Positions 27,201-35,616 of a DNA stretch of 64,000 bases are shown in pieces. Numbering within the stretch: position 1 is the first letter of the stretch; each line of letters begins with the position of its first letter. The notes under the pieces are model-generated. The model had not been told where the DNA came from and did not search any database. It saw only the letters and a program-made list of their open reading frames with translations. Made by a program: the position numbers and the translations under genes. Source of the stretch: Candidatus Zixiibacteriota bacterium (GTDB taxonomy: Bacteria > Zixibacteria > MSB-5A5 > GN15 > FEB-12); the NCBI GenBank assembly GCA_035380245.1, contig DAOSXA010000003.1, forward strand, positions 620,001-684,000, given 5' to 3'.

Positions 27201-28367
27201 TACGGCGCACACTTGCTTGCCAAGGATGAACAGACGCTTGAACGCGGGCACACCATCTACGAATGGGATCCTTATACCCGGACTATTCTTTCGGAACGAG
27301 CCGGTAAGATCAAGTTCAAGGATATTATTCCCGATGTTTCGGTACGTGAAGCCGTAGACAGTCAGACCGGTTTGATCCAGTTGATCATCATTGACACCAA
27401 GGAGAAGAGCCTGTTCCCGACCATTTTGATCGAGGACAAGGCGGGCAAAACGGTCGGTAATTATCGAATCCCGACCGATGCTCAGCTCCAGGTCCAGGAT
27501 GGTCAGAAGGTCGAACGTGGTGAGATCCTGGTGAAAATGCCACGCATGATCGCCAAGTCGCGCGATATTACCGGCGGTTTGCCGCGGGTAGCCGAGTTGT
27601 TCGAAGCTCGTCGACCGCACGACCCGGCGGTTATTTCGGAGATCGAAGGAATCGTCGAGTTCGGCAAGATCGTTCGCGGTCAGCAGCAGATCATTGTCAA
27701 GGGCGATCAGGACGAAGAACGCGACTATCTCATCCCGCACGGCAAACACCTCATGGTACACGCGGGTGACCGTGTCGAAGCCGGTGAGCGACTTTGTGAA
27801 GGGGCTATCGATCCTCACGATATCCTGGACATCTTGGGAGTATTCGAGGCGCAGGCCTACCTGGTTAATGAAATCCAGGAAGTCTACCGTCTCCAGGGCG
27901 TGAAGATCAATGATAAGCATATCGAGACGATTGTGCGCCAGATGATGCAGAAAGTTCAGATCGAGACGGTCGGTGAAACCAACTTCCTGGAAGGGGAGAA
28001 GGTTGATAAAATCAAGTTCGCCGAAGAAAACGCCCGGGTCATTGCCGAGGGTGGTGAACCGTCGACTTCTCGACCGCTCCTGCTCGGTATCACCAGAGCC
28101 TCGCTGTCAACCGACAGTTTCATTTCGGCGGCTTCCTTCCAGGAAACCACCAAGGTACTGACGGAAGCAGCGGTGTCGGGCAAGGTGGATTACCTGTTGG
28201 GACTCAAAGAGAACGTGATTATCGGTCATTTGATCCCGGCCGGGACCGGTATTGATGCTTATAAGAATGTATCGGTGGAACATGAAGACGGCGAACCGGA
28301 TACGGGGGATAGCCCCGATAACGGCGAACCGGCCTCGATAGCTGATATTTTTGACAAAAACTCTTGA
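24261..28367 (+). CDS. rpoC: DNA-directed RNA polymerase subunit beta'
   Basis: RNA polymerase beta' (1,368 residues). The catalytic magnesium motif NADFDGDQMAVHVP has Asp459, Asp461 and Asp463. The first zinc site lies near residues 60-80 (CNCGKYKRIRFRGIVCDRCG) and the second near 870-885 (CEAKHGVCAACYGRN). The ATG at 24261 is chosen for the GAGGAG before it and the family-like MVDILDQ beginning; an in-frame GTG lies 24 bases upstream. The end of the gene contains the -35 box of the next promoter. Confidence 0.97.
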   Translation: MVDILDQKPAPKKPSEFAAIQVQMASPDVILSWSYGEVTKPETINYRSFKPERDGLFCERIFGPVKDWECNCGKYKRIRFRGIVCDRCGVEVTQSKVRRERMGHIQLAVPVSHIWYFKSLPSRIGHLLDLSIRELEKILYYEAYLMIDPGNSSYAKGDTLSEEEYMELEEAGKTFDARMGAEAVRELLSQIDIDEMAVTLRAQAKVETSVQRKKDILKRLRIIESFRQSNNRPEWMVLSVIPVLPPDLRPLVPLDGGRFATSDLNDLYRRVINRNNRLKKLIEIQAPDVILRNEKRMLQEAVDALFDNGRRTYSVRGDSKRPLKSLSDLLKGKQGRFRQNLLGKRVDYSGRSVIVVGPELRLDQCGLPKNMALELFKPFIIMKLEEKGYVQTVKSAKRLVEKERPEVWDILEEIIEDHPVMLNRAPTLHRLGIQAFYPVLVEGKAIRLHPLVCAAFNADFDGDQMAVHVPLSFEAQLEARLLMLSTNNVLLPRSGRPVAVPSQDIVLGCYYLTKIRPGVKGEGMAFSSPNEAIAANAAGALDLHARIHVRMNGQVMDTSIGRIIFNNILPPGTSFFNDVAARGQLGDLVATSYWRLGRDDTVDFLDRLKYIGFEYATKAGVTVSIEDLVVPEAKNQIIAEAHEEIKKIQKRYERGVITNGERYNQVIDTWTGATNSVAEVMFENLSQQEDGFNPVFMMADSGARGSKEQIRQLAGMRGLMAKPQKKITGGVGEIIENPIVANFREGLSVQEYFISTHGARKGLADTALKTADAGYLTRRLVDVAQDVIIRSGDCGTILGLEVEALKEGEEVIESLSDRVLGRVSADDIYDPITDELIVEAGQEIREEQAEAIEEAGVESVRIRSVLTCEAKHGVCAACYGRNLATMRMVEVGEAVGVIAAQSIGEPGTQLTLRTFHIGGAAARIAEQSQVVSKYTGSVKLENVKTVDLPDGTCMVISRDGIGEAHIIDERGRTRSRLKIPYGAHLLAKDEQTLERGHTIYEWDPYTRTILSERAGKIKFKDIIPDVSVREAVDSQTGLIQLIIIDTKEKSLFPTILIEDKAGKTVGNYRIPTDAQLQVQDGQKVERGEILVKMPRMIAKSRDITGGLPRVAELFEARRPHDPAVISEIEGIVEFGKIVRGQQQIIVKGDQDEERDYLIPHGKHLMVHAGDRVEAGERLCEGAIDPHDILDILGVFEAQAYLVNEIQEVYRLQGVKINDKHIETIVRQMMQKVQIETVGETNFLEGEKVDKIKFAEENARVIAEGGEPSTSRPLLLGITRASLSTDSFISAASFQETTKVLTEAAVSGKVDYLLGLKENVIIGHLIPAGTGIDAYKNVSVEHEDGEPDTGDSPDNGEPASIADIFDKNS

Positions 28368-28392
28368 CACAGATAGCCAATTCTCGTAATAT
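28364..28392 (+). promoter_or_regulatory. strong promoter of the rpsL-rpsG(-fusA-tuf-S10) transcript
   Basis: A perfect TTGACA (28364-28369) overlapping the rpoC stop codon, an ideal 17-base spacer and TAATAT (28387-28392). The start of transcription would be near 28399, giving a leader of about 48 bases to rpsL. It separates rpoBC expression from the downstream ribosomal genes. Confidence 0.8.
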
Positions 28393-28446
28393 GTGCGTCT
28401 GTTTGGGAATAAATTCCCGTGTATTGTGGTATATTTAGGAGATATT

Positions 28447-28821
28447 TTGCCGACTATTAATCAGTTGATTCGCAAGGGCCGCAAGGTTGTCACCGAGTCC
28501 ACCAAGACTCCGGCTCTAAAAAGCTGCCCGCAGAAGCGCGGTGTTTGTACTCGTGTATATACCTCGACGCCGAAGAAGCCGAACTCGGCTTTGCGCAAGG
28601 TAGCCAGAGTCCGTTTGACCAACCAGATGGAAGTCACGGCTTATATCCCGGGTGAAGGCCACAATCTGCAGGAACACTCGATAGTTATGATCCGCGGCGG
28701 TCGTATTAAAGATTTGCCGGGGGTCCGTTATCATATTATCCGGGGCACCATGGATACGTCCGGGGTTGCCGAAAGAAAACGGAGCCGTTCGAAATACGGC
28801 ACCAAGCGTCCAAAGGCTTAA
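28447..28821 (+). CDS. rpsL: 30S ribosomal protein S12
   Basis: S12 (124 residues, same length as E. coli) controls decoding accuracy. The protein begins PTINQLIRKGR after a TTG start at 28447, preceded by AGGAG at good spacing. The frame is open further upstream but that sequence is not S12-like and lies over the promoter. TPKKPNSALRKVARV (Lys43, Lys44) and GGRIKDLPGVRYH show the streptomycin-sensitive type residues. Confidence 0.96.
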   Translation: MPTINQLIRKGRKVVTESTKTPALKSCPQKRGVCTRVYTSTPKKPNSALRKVARVRLTNQMEVTAYIPGEGHNLQEHSIVMIRGGRIKDLPGVRYHIIRGTMDTSGVAERKRSRSKYGTKRPKA

Positions 28822-28834
28822 GTTAAGATAGGCT

Positions 28835-29305
28835 ATGTCCAGAAGATCCAGAGCAGGCCGTCGGGGCAAGTCCCCCGACTATAAGTTTAACGACATGCTG
28901 GTTTCCGAATTCGTGGCATGTCTGATGGAGCGCGGCAAGCGCTCGACCGCCGAGCGGTTGATTTATGACGCCATCGATCGGATGGAAAAACAATCCGGTC
29001 AGAGCGGCCTGGAGCTGTTCCAGAAGGCTGTCAACAACGTGAAGCCGGTACTGGAGGTTCGTTCTCGCCGGGTCGGCGGTGCAACTTATCAGGTTCCTGT
29101 GGAAGTGCGACAGGATCGTCGTACCGCGCTGGCGATTCGCTGGCTTATCGGTTTCGCCAAAGCCCGCGGCGGTAAGAGTATGGCTGAAAAACTGGCGGCT
29201 GAGTTCCTGGCTGCGGCCAATAACGAAGGCGCTTCGATTAAGAAGAAGGAGGATACGCACAAGATGGCGGAGGCCAATAAGGCCTTTGCGCACTTCAGGT
29301 GGTAA
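28835..29305 (+). CDS. rpsG: 30S ribosomal protein S7
   Basis: S7 (156 residues) organises the head of the small subunit near the E site. Recognisable segments include KFNDMLVSEFVACLMERGKRSTAE, VKPVLEVRSRRVGGATYQVPVEV and the C-terminal AEANKAFAHFRW. It lies 13 bp after rpsL. A 240-bp gap to fusA follows. Confidence 0.97.
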   Translation: MSRRSRAGRRGKSPDYKFNDMLVSEFVACLMERGKRSTAERLIYDAIDRMEKQSGQSGLELFQKAVNNVKPVLEVRSRRVGGATYQVPVEVRQDRRTALAIRWLIGFAKARGGKSMAEKLAAEFLAAANNEGASIKKKEDTHKMAEANKAFAHFRW

Positions 29306-29545
29306 TTGACGCCACTGAGGTGTGAAAACTGCGCGAGCACCACTGACTAAAGCAGATACGTGACGAGAGATATCTATCGTGCGACTGTAAATTGTGGTTG
29401 TAAGTTGTAGCTTGGTTGTTCTTGCCCTGCTGATCTGAATAACCGGGTGTACCGCTTCCCTCAAGCGAGTCACGCATAACCGGGTTCTTTGAAGACGGTC
29501 AGGGTTTTTTTGCGCTATTCAGAATCGTATCCTCCATGACAAAAG
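29306..29545 (+). promoter_or_regulatory. fusA leader region
   Basis: No gene is supported here. Two copies of ATAACCGGG lie at about 29438-29446 and 29476-29484, flanking a small hairpin CGCTT/AAGCG. A seven-T tract is near 29505-29511. No convincing -35/-10 pair or terminator was found. The last 15 bases before the fusA ATG have no Shine-Dalgarno sequence but do contain an out-of-frame ATG at 29536. Confidence 0.35.
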
Positions 29546-31615
29546 ATGAACTTAGAACGCATCAGAAACATCGGCATTATGGCTCATATCGATGCCGGCA
29601 AAACCACGACCACGGAGCGTATCCTGTTCTATACGGGCAAGACGCACCGAATCGGCGAGGTGCATGATGGTTCGGCCACGATGGACTGGATGGCGCAGGA
29701 AAAAGAGCGCGGCATCACCATCACTTCTGCCGCCACCACCTGTTTCTGGCGTAATCATACGATCAATATCATAGATACCCCCGGCCATGTGGATTTTACG
29801 GTCGAGGTCGAGCGGTCACTGCGGGTTTTGGATGGCGCGGTGGCTCTTTTTTGTGCCGTTGGCGGTGTTGAGCCGCAGTCTGAAACGGTCTGGCGCCAGG
29901 CGGACCGCTATCGTGTCCCGAGGATAGCCTTCATTAATAAAATGGACCGTACCGGGGCTGATTTTATTGGCACGCTCAATATGATGAACAAGCGGTTCGC
30001 CACCAAGTGTGTGGCAATCGCCATTCCTGCCGGCGAAGGAGAAATGTTTGCCGGTATTATTGATCTCCTGGAGATGAAGTTCAGGGTTTTCAATGAAGAC
30101 TCTCAGGGGATCCATTACGAAGACCTGGAAGTTCCGGAAGATATGTTGCCTCTGGCGAACGAATATCGCGAGAAATTACTCGAGGCGGTTGCCGAACATG
30201 ATGACGACCTTCTCGAACAGTTTCTCCATGATGAAGAACTGGACCCCGTTCGGGTTCTCCAGGCAGTTCGCAAGGCTACTATCGCCAATGATATGGTGCC
30301 GGTGCTTTGCGGGTCGGCGTTCAAGAATAAAGGTATTCAAAAGCTTTTGGACGCGGTTGTTGACTTTCTGCCGTCGCCGGTTGATCTTCCTCCGGTTCAC
30401 GGCACACTGCCCGACAAACCGGAAAAGACGGTTGAACGTAAAGCCGATCCGAAAGAACCGGCGGCGGCTTTGGCTTTTAAGGTTGCCACCGATCCTTATG
30501 TGGGGCGTTTGACCTATTTGCGGGTGTATTCAGGCGAATTGAACGCCGGTAGTTATGTGTACAATCCGAATTCAGGCATTAAAGAGCGGATCGCCCGCCT
30601 TCTGCGGATGCATTCCAATAAACGCGAAGATATAAAAGTGGCTTCAACCGGTGATATCGTAGCTGCGATTGGTTTCCGTAAAACCACCACCGGTGACACC
30701 TTGTGTGACCTGAAGCATCCGATTGTTTTAGAGCGGATGACTTTCCCGGAGCCGGTTGTTTCAGTGGCGATTGAACCGAAAACTCAAGCCGATCAAGAGA
30801 AGTTGGCCGAAGCACTGGCGCGGCTGGCCGAAGAGGATCCGACTTTCGTGGTGCGTGTTTCCGAAGACACCGGCCAGACCATTATTTCCGGTATGGGCGA
30901 GCTTCATCTGGACATTCTCACCGACCGGCTCGTGCGTGAGTTCGGCGTCGGGGCTACCGTAGGACGGCCGTCGGTGGCATACAAAGAAGCGATCACCGAA
31001 GAAGTCGAACAGGAAGGCCGGTTTGTTCGTCAAAGCGGCGGCAAAGGCCAGTATGGACATGTTAAAATCCGCCTGCGGCCGACTGAAGACGGTTCCGAGT
31101 TCGTTTTCGAGGACAAACTGGTCGGGAATGCTATTCCGCGTGCTTTTGTACCCTCGATTCAAAAGGGTGTGCGTGAGGCGATGAGTTCCGGCTCTCTGGC
31201 TGGTTATCCGTTGACCGGTATTCATGTCGAGTTGATCGATGGTAGCGCCCATGAGGTCGATTCCAACGAGCGGTCGTTCCAGGTGGCCGGTTATATGGCT
31301 CTCAGGGACGGTGTGCGCAAAGCCAGGCCGGTTTTGCTCGAACCGATCATGGATGTCGAAGTGGTCGTACCGGAGGCCTATATGGGAGCGGTGGTCGGTG
31401 ATCTCAACTCGCGACGTGGAAAAATAAGCGGTATGGTGCCACGCGGTGACGTTACGGTTATCGCTGTGATTGTCCCGCTTTCGGAAATGTTTGGATATGC
31501 CAATGCCCTGCGGAATCTGACTCAGGGGCGGGCGGTGTTCTCGATGCAGTTCGCCCGCTATCTGCCGGTTCCGGAGGAGATAACACAGAAAATGTTTCAA
31601 GGTGTAAGAATATAA
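29546..31615 (+). CDS. fusA: elongation factor G
   Basis: EF-G (689 residues) drives translocation and, with RRF, recycling. The G1 motif AHIDAGKTTTTERIL (about 13-27), switch I ERGITITSAATTCFW, G3 DTPGHVDFTVEVERSLRVLDGAV and G4 NKMDRTGADF are intact. Domain IV (RFVRQSGGKGQYGHVKIRL) and domain V are complete. The start lacks a good Shine-Dalgarno. Its stop codon lies inside the repeat shared with the first tuf copy. Confidence 0.97.
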   Translation: MNLERIRNIGIMAHIDAGKTTTTERILFYTGKTHRIGEVHDGSATMDWMAQEKERGITITSAATTCFWRNHTINIIDTPGHVDFTVEVERSLRVLDGAVALFCAVGGVEPQSETVWRQADRYRVPRIAFINKMDRTGADFIGTLNMMNKRFATKCVAIAIPAGEGEMFAGIIDLLEMKFRVFNEDSQGIHYEDLEVPEDMLPLANEYREKLLEAVAEHDDDLLEQFLHDEELDPVRVLQAVRKATIANDMVPVLCGSAFKNKGIQKLLDAVVDFLPSPVDLPPVHGTLPDKPEKTVERKADPKEPAAALAFKVATDPYVGRLTYLRVYSGELNAGSYVYNPNSGIKERIARLLRMHSNKREDIKVASTGDIVAAIGFRKTTTGDTLCDLKHPIVLERMTFPEPVVSVAIEPKTQADQEKLAEALARLAEEDPTFVVRVSEDTGQTIISGMGELHLDILTDRLVREFGVGATVGRPSVAYKEAITEEVEQEGRFVRQSGGKGQYGHVKIRLRPTEDGSEFVFEDKLVGNAIPRAFVPSIQKGVREAMSSGSLAGYPLTGIHVELIDGSAHEVDSNERSFQVAGYMALRDGVRKARPVLLEPIMDVEVVVPEAYMGAVVGDLNSRRGKISGMVPRGDVTVIAVIVPLSEMFGYANALRNLTQGRAVFSMQFARYLPVPEEITQKMFQGVRI

Positions 31616-32843
31616 CGGAGGAAGTCGAAGGCTATGGCGAAGGAGAAGTTTGAGCGGACCAAGCCGCACGTGAACGTAGGTACGATTGGTCACGTAGATC
31701 ATGGCAAGACGACGTTGACGGCGGCGATGACGATGGTATTGGCCCGGAAGAACAAGACGGCCGTACGCTCGTTTGATTCGATTGACAACGCCCCCGAGGA
31801 GCGCGAGCGGGGAATCACGATCGCGACCGCGCACGTGGAGTATGAGTCAGACAAACGACACTATGCGCACGTGGATTGTCCGGGACACGCGGACTATGTG
31901 AAGAACATGATCACGGGAGCGGCCCAGATGGACGGAGCGATTCTGGTGGTAAGCGCCGCCGACGGTCCGATGCCGCAGACGCGTGAGCACATCTTGTTGG
32001 CTCGCCAGGTCGGTGTTCCGTACATCGTGGTGTACATGAACAAGGTGGACCAGGTTGACGATCCGGAGTTGCTAGATTTGGTGGAGTTGGAGGTTCGCGA
32101 TCTTCTTTCGAGCTATCAGTTTCCGGGAGATGATATTCCGGTGATCCGAGGTTCGGCGTTGGAAGCGATGACGGCCGGAGCGGATCTCTCGAAGAGTCTT
32201 GATGATCCGGCGTTCAAGTCGATCTTTGAGTTGATCGAGGCGTTGGATAGTTACATTCCTGAGCCCAAGCGCGACAAGGACAAGCCGTTTTTGATGCCGG
32301 TCGAGGACGTGTTTTCGATCACGGGTCGCGGAACGGTAGCGACGGGTCGTATTGAGCGTGGCCAGGTGAAGATGGGTGAGACTTTGGAGATCATCGGCAT
32401 TCGCGACACGCGCAAGACGGTGTGTACGGGTGTCGAGATGTTCAAGAAGATTCTCGATTACGGCGAGGCTGGTGACAACGTAGGTTTGTTGCTTCGCGGT
32501 ATCGACAAGGACGAGATCGAGCGTGGAATGGTTCTGGCACAGCCTGGTTCGATAACTCCTCACACGAAGTTCCGTGCTGAGGTGTACGTATTGAGCAAGG
32601 ACGAGGGTGGTCGTCACACGCCGTTCTTTACGGGATATCGTCCTCAGTTTTATTTTCGTACGACGGACGTGACGGGTGTCGCGACGCTTCAGGAAGGCGT
32701 CGAGATGGTCATGCCTGGAGACAACGTGACAATAGATGTGGAGTTGATCACGCCGATCGCGATGGAGAAAGAGCTTCGTTTCGCGATTCGTGAAGGCGGC
32801 CGAACGGTCGGCGCCGGGGTCATCGCCGAGATTTTTGAATAAA
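31612..32843 (+). repeat. tuf repeat, copy 2 (pair with 15627-16858)
   Basis: Matches the first tuf copy from 22 bases upstream of the ATG to one base past the stop. The left boundary coincides with the last bases of fusA: its TAA is part of the repeat. Flanks differ immediately outside, so this is a paralog pair and not a local assembly duplication. Confidence 0.9.
31634..32842 (+). CDS. tuf: elongation factor Tu, copy 2
   Basis: The second EF-Tu gene encodes a protein identical to that at 15649 (402 residues, all GTPase motifs intact). It follows fusA by 18 bp and precedes rpsJ, the classic str-operon position. Having one tuf beside tRNA-Thr and one behind fusA is the arrangement of many bacteria; identity at the DNA level points to ongoing gene conversion. 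Confidence 0.98.
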   Translation: MAKEKFERTKPHVNVGTIGHVDHGKTTLTAAMTMVLARKNKTAVRSFDSIDNAPEERERGITIATAHVEYESDKRHYAHVDCPGHADYVKNMITGAAQMDGAILVVSAADGPMPQTREHILLARQVGVPYIVVYMNKVDQVDDPELLDLVELEVRDLLSSYQFPGDDIPVIRGSALEAMTAGADLSKSLDDPAFKSIFELIEALDSYIPEPKRDKDKPFLMPVEDVFSITGRGTVATGRIERGQVKMGETLEIIGIRDTRKTVCTGVEMFKKILDYGEAGDNVGLLLRGIDKDEIERGMVLAQPGSITPHTKFRAEVYVLSKDEGGRHTPFFTGYRPQFYFRTTDVTGVATLQEGVEMVMPGDNVTIDVELITPIAMEKELRFAIREGGRTVGAGVIAEIFE

Positions 32844-32870
32844 CATTAGGCTATAGTATACAGGTTTTCG

Positions 32871-33179
32871 ATGCACGTACAGAAGATAAGAATCCGTCTC
32901 AAGGCGTACGATCATTATGCTCTGGATCGGTCCACGAAGGAGATCGCCCAGACCGTGCTTCGCACGGGAGCCAAGATCGTGGGTCCGGTTCCTCTTCCGA
33001 CAAAACGCACGGTCTACACGGTGCTTCGGTCGCCGCACGTCGACAAAAAGTCGCGCGAGCAGTTTGAGACCAGGATTCATAAGCGGTTGATGGATATCTA
33101 CGACTCCACGCCCCAGACGGTCGATGCTCTCATGAAACTCGACCTTCCGGCCGGCGTTGACGTGGAGATCAAAACCTGA
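32871..33179 (+). CDS. rpsJ: 30S ribosomal protein S10
   Basis: S10 (102 residues), a small-subunit protein that also acts in antitermination with NusB. KIRIRLKAYDHYALDRS and the loop GPVPLPTKRTVYTVLRSPHVDKKSREQFE are diagnostic; the latter is described by position near residues 37-65. It is the first gene of the S10 operon, 28 bp behind tuf, with no separate promoter evident. Confidence 0.97.
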   Translation: MHVQKIRIRLKAYDHYALDRSTKEIAQTVLRTGAKIVGPVPLPTKRTVYTVLRSPHVDKKSREQFETRIHKRLMDIYDSTPQTVDALMKLDLPAGVDVEIKT

Positions 33180-33193
33180 TAGGTTGGGCAACG

Positions 33194-33823
33194 ATGAAAG
33201 AGATCCTTGGAAAAAAGATTGGCTCTACCCGTATCTTCAATGAGACCGGTGAGGCCATTCCGGTTACGGTGATCCAGGCCGGCCCTTGCCCGGTTGTTGC
33301 CAGGAAGACGGTTGAGAAAGACGGCTACGAGGCTTATCAGGTAGGCTTTGGACAGCGTCGCAAGAGTCGTATCAACAAGCCGACGGAAGGTCACTTCAAA
33401 ACCGTCGGCGTGCAGCCGACTCAGTATCTGCGCGAGGTCCGAATCACCGACGGCGACTACGAGCCGGGTACGACCATCACGGTGAACCTGTTTCAGGCGG
33501 GTGAACGAGTCGATGTGTCCGGTGTTTCCCGCGGGCTCGGTTTTGCCGGCGGCATGAAACGCCATCATTTCCAGGGCGCTAATAAAACCCACGGTCAGTC
33601 CGACCGCTGGCGCGCCCCGGGATCGATCGGCCAGTCCTCCTACCCGTCACGGGTGTTCAAAGGCACACGTATGGCGGGTCGTTTGGGCAAGGACAAAGTG
33701 ACCGTATTGAATCTTGAGATAGTCAAGATTATCGAAGATGAGAATCTGATGCTGGTGAAGGGCAGTGTTCCGGGGTTCCGGGGCGGCCTGCTCAAGATTC
33801 GGAGCACTAACCGCGGCAAATAG
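33194..33823 (+). CDS. rplC: 50S ribosomal protein L3
   Basis: L3 (209 residues) reaches into the peptidyl-transferase region. It begins MKEILGKKIGSTRIFNETGE and has the family motif GFAGGMKRHHFQG with following TRMAGRLGKDKVTVLNLEI. It lies 14 bp after rpsJ with GGTTGGG upstream. Confidence 0.97.
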   Translation: MKEILGKKIGSTRIFNETGEAIPVTVIQAGPCPVVARKTVEKDGYEAYQVGFGQRRKSRINKPTEGHFKTVGVQPTQYLREVRITDGDYEPGTTITVNLFQAGERVDVSGVSRGLGFAGGMKRHHFQGANKTHGQSDRWRAPGSIGQSSYPSRVFKGTRMAGRLGKDKVTVLNLEIVKIIEDENLMLVKGSVPGFRGGLLKIRSTNRGK

Positions 33824-33829
33824 TGGATT

Positions 33830-34459
33830 ATGCAGATGAACGTCAAGGTATACAATCAACAAGGTGACGAGGTCGGAACTGTCGAGCTGAAGGATGCCGT
33901 GTTCGGTATCGAGCCGAACGAAGCGATTGTCCATCAGTATATCGTCAATTATCTCGCCCGCCAGAGGCAAGGGACGTCAGCATCCCGCGGTCGCAGCCAG
34001 GTTAGTGGCGGTGGACGTAAGCCCTGGCGCCAGAAGGGAACCGGTCGGGCCCGCGTTGGCACGATTCGCTCGCCCCTGTGGCGTGGCGGCGGTGTGGTTT
34101 TTGGCCCTCAGCCTCGTCAATACGGCTATAATATGCCCAAGAAGATGAAGCGTTTAGCGATTCGCTCCGCTTTTTCCGACAAGGCCTTAGCCGAAAGAAT
34201 TAAAGTTATAGATCATATCGAGCTGGAAGAGCCCAAGACCAAAGCGGTGGCCCAGATGATGGCTCGCCTCGAACTGAACGGCAAGAAGTGTCTGCTTCTG
34301 GATGAAGGCAAAAGCGATAAGCTGGTTTTGTCCTGCCGGAATCTTGATAAGGTCAAGTATTGCCGTGCCGCGTTGGCCAACGGGTACGACGTTCTGAACG
34401 CCGACTATCTGGTGTTGACCAAGGCCGGACTCGAGAAGGTCGTGGAGGTGTTCGGATGA
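33830..34459 (+). CDS. rplD: 50S ribosomal protein L4
   Basis: L4 (up to 209 residues) lines the exit tunnel. Its RNA-binding loop is clear (GGGRKPWRQKGTGRARVG followed by SPLWRGGGVVFGP). Two in-frame ATG codons, 33830 and 33836, are possible; the second gives the more usual MNVKVYNQQG beginning. The stop overlaps the rplW start by 4 bp. L4 represses the S10 operon in gammaproteobacteria, but no such leader is evident here. Confidence 0.96.
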   Translation: MQMNVKVYNQQGDEVGTVELKDAVFGIEPNEAIVHQYIVNYLARQRQGTSASRGRSQVSGGGRKPWRQKGTGRARVGTIRSPLWRGGGVVFGPQPRQYGYNMPKKMKRLAIRSAFSDKALAERIKVIDHIELEEPKTKAVAQMMARLELNGKKCLLLDEGKSDKLVLSCRNLDKVKYCRAALANGYDVLNADYLVLTKAGLEKVVEVFG

Positions 34460-34749
34460 AAGCAGATCTTCGCCCGATTATCAAGACGCACATAGCTACT
34501 GAGCGCTCGACCAAGCTCCGTGAACTCAATAACGAGTATGTTTTTGAAGTAGAGCGGGATGTCAACAAGTACCAGATAAAGCAGGCGGTGGAGTCGGCTT
34601 TTAAGGTCAAAGTTGCCAGTGTGCGGACGATGGTGGTTGCCGGCAAGCCTCGGCGTACCGGAAGATTTATGGGTAAAACGCCCACCTGGAAGAAGGCTAT
34701 TGTTCGCCTGAAATCAGGCGAGAAAATCGCCATTTTCGACAACATCTAA
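34456..34749 (+). CDS. rplW: 50S ribosomal protein L23
   Basis: L23 (97 residues) sits at the tunnel exit and docks SRP and trigger factor. It begins MKADLRPIIKTHIATERST at the ATG overlapping the rplD stop; the longer open frame upstream lies inside rplD and is rejected. FEVERDVNKYQIKQAVE and GRFMGKTPTWKKAIV are family-typical. Confidence 0.96.
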   Translation: MKADLRPIIKTHIATERSTKLRELNNEYVFEVERDVNKYQIKQAVESAFKVKVASVRTMVVAGKPRRTGRFMGKTPTWKKAIVRLKSGEKIAIFDNI

Positions 34750-34769
34750 GGTGATGTGGGATAGATTGT

Positions 34770-35600
34770 ATGGCTATTAAGAAGTTTAGACCGGTAACCC
34801 CCTCCCAGCGTTTTCGCTCGGTACCGACATTCGACGAGATCACTTCGACGATCCCGGAGAAGTCGTTGCTGCGCCCGCTGAAGAAGAGCGGCGGCCGAAA
34901 CAACAAGGGCCGAGTCACGGCCTTCTGTCGCGGTGGCGGTCACAAGCGTCATTATCGCGTGATTGATTTTCGTCGTGACAAGCGTGACATCCCGGCTCGC
35001 GTCGCTTCGATTGAATACGATCCCAATCGCTCGGCGCGTATCGCCCTGTTGCATTATGTCGACGGCGAAAAGCGTTATATCCTGGCTCCCGAAGGGCTTC
35101 AGGTGAATGATGTTGTTTTATCCGGTGAAACCGTTGAGAATCGTCCGGGCAACGCGATGCCGCTTGGTCAGATGATTCTGGGAACTCAGGTGCACAACAT
35201 TGAGATGCGTCCCGGCAAGGGCGGCCAGTTGTGCCGTTCCGCTGGAAGTATGGCACAAGTTGTGGCCAAAGAAGGCAACAAAGTTACGCTCAAAATGCCG
35301 TCGGGCGAAGTTCGTTTGATCCCTCAGGTCTGCTATGCCACGATCGGTCAGGTTAGTAATATCGACCATAAGAACGTGGTTTGGGGCAAGGCCGGTGCTT
35401 CGCGTTGGCGTGGCCGGAGGCCTTCCGTCCGCGGTGTGGCCATGAACCCGGTTGATCACCCCATGGGCGGCGGCGAAGGTCGTTCCTCCGGTGGACGTCA
35501 TCCTTGTACGCCGTGGGGAAAACCGACCAAGGGCTACAAAACCAGAAGTAAACGTAAGTCCAAAGCTCACATTGTTGAAGAGCGCCGGGCGAGGAAATAG
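34770..35600 (+). CDS. rplB: 50S ribosomal protein L2
   Basis: L2 (276 residues) is essential for subunit joining and peptidyl transfer. Landmarks are GRNNKGRVTAFCRGGGHKR, EYDPNRSARIALL, and the C-terminal GVAMNPVDHPMGGGEGRS with the histidine important for activity. It is in the canonical position between rplW and rpsS. Confidence 0.98.
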   Translation: MAIKKFRPVTPSQRFRSVPTFDEITSTIPEKSLLRPLKKSGGRNNKGRVTAFCRGGGHKRHYRVIDFRRDKRDIPARVASIEYDPNRSARIALLHYVDGEKRYILAPEGLQVNDVVLSGETVENRPGNAMPLGQMILGTQVHNIEMRPGKGGQLCRSAGSMAQVVAKEGNKVTLKMPSGEVRLIPQVCYATIGQVSNIDHKNVVWGKAGASRWRGRRPSVRGVAMNPVDHPMGGGEGRSSGGRHPCTPWGKPTKGYKTRSKRKSKAHIVEERRARK

Positions 35601-35616
35601 AGTCGGAGAAGGTTAA

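Noticed and set aside
30761..31834. 357-codon reverse open frame across fusA and tuf
   Set aside because: Antisense shadow; its tuf part is duplicated opposite the first tuf only because the DNA is repeated.
15627..32843. tuf repeat as a mobile element or assembly duplication
   Set aside because: No transposase, inverted ends or target duplication; flanks are the two classical tuf contexts and differ from each other.
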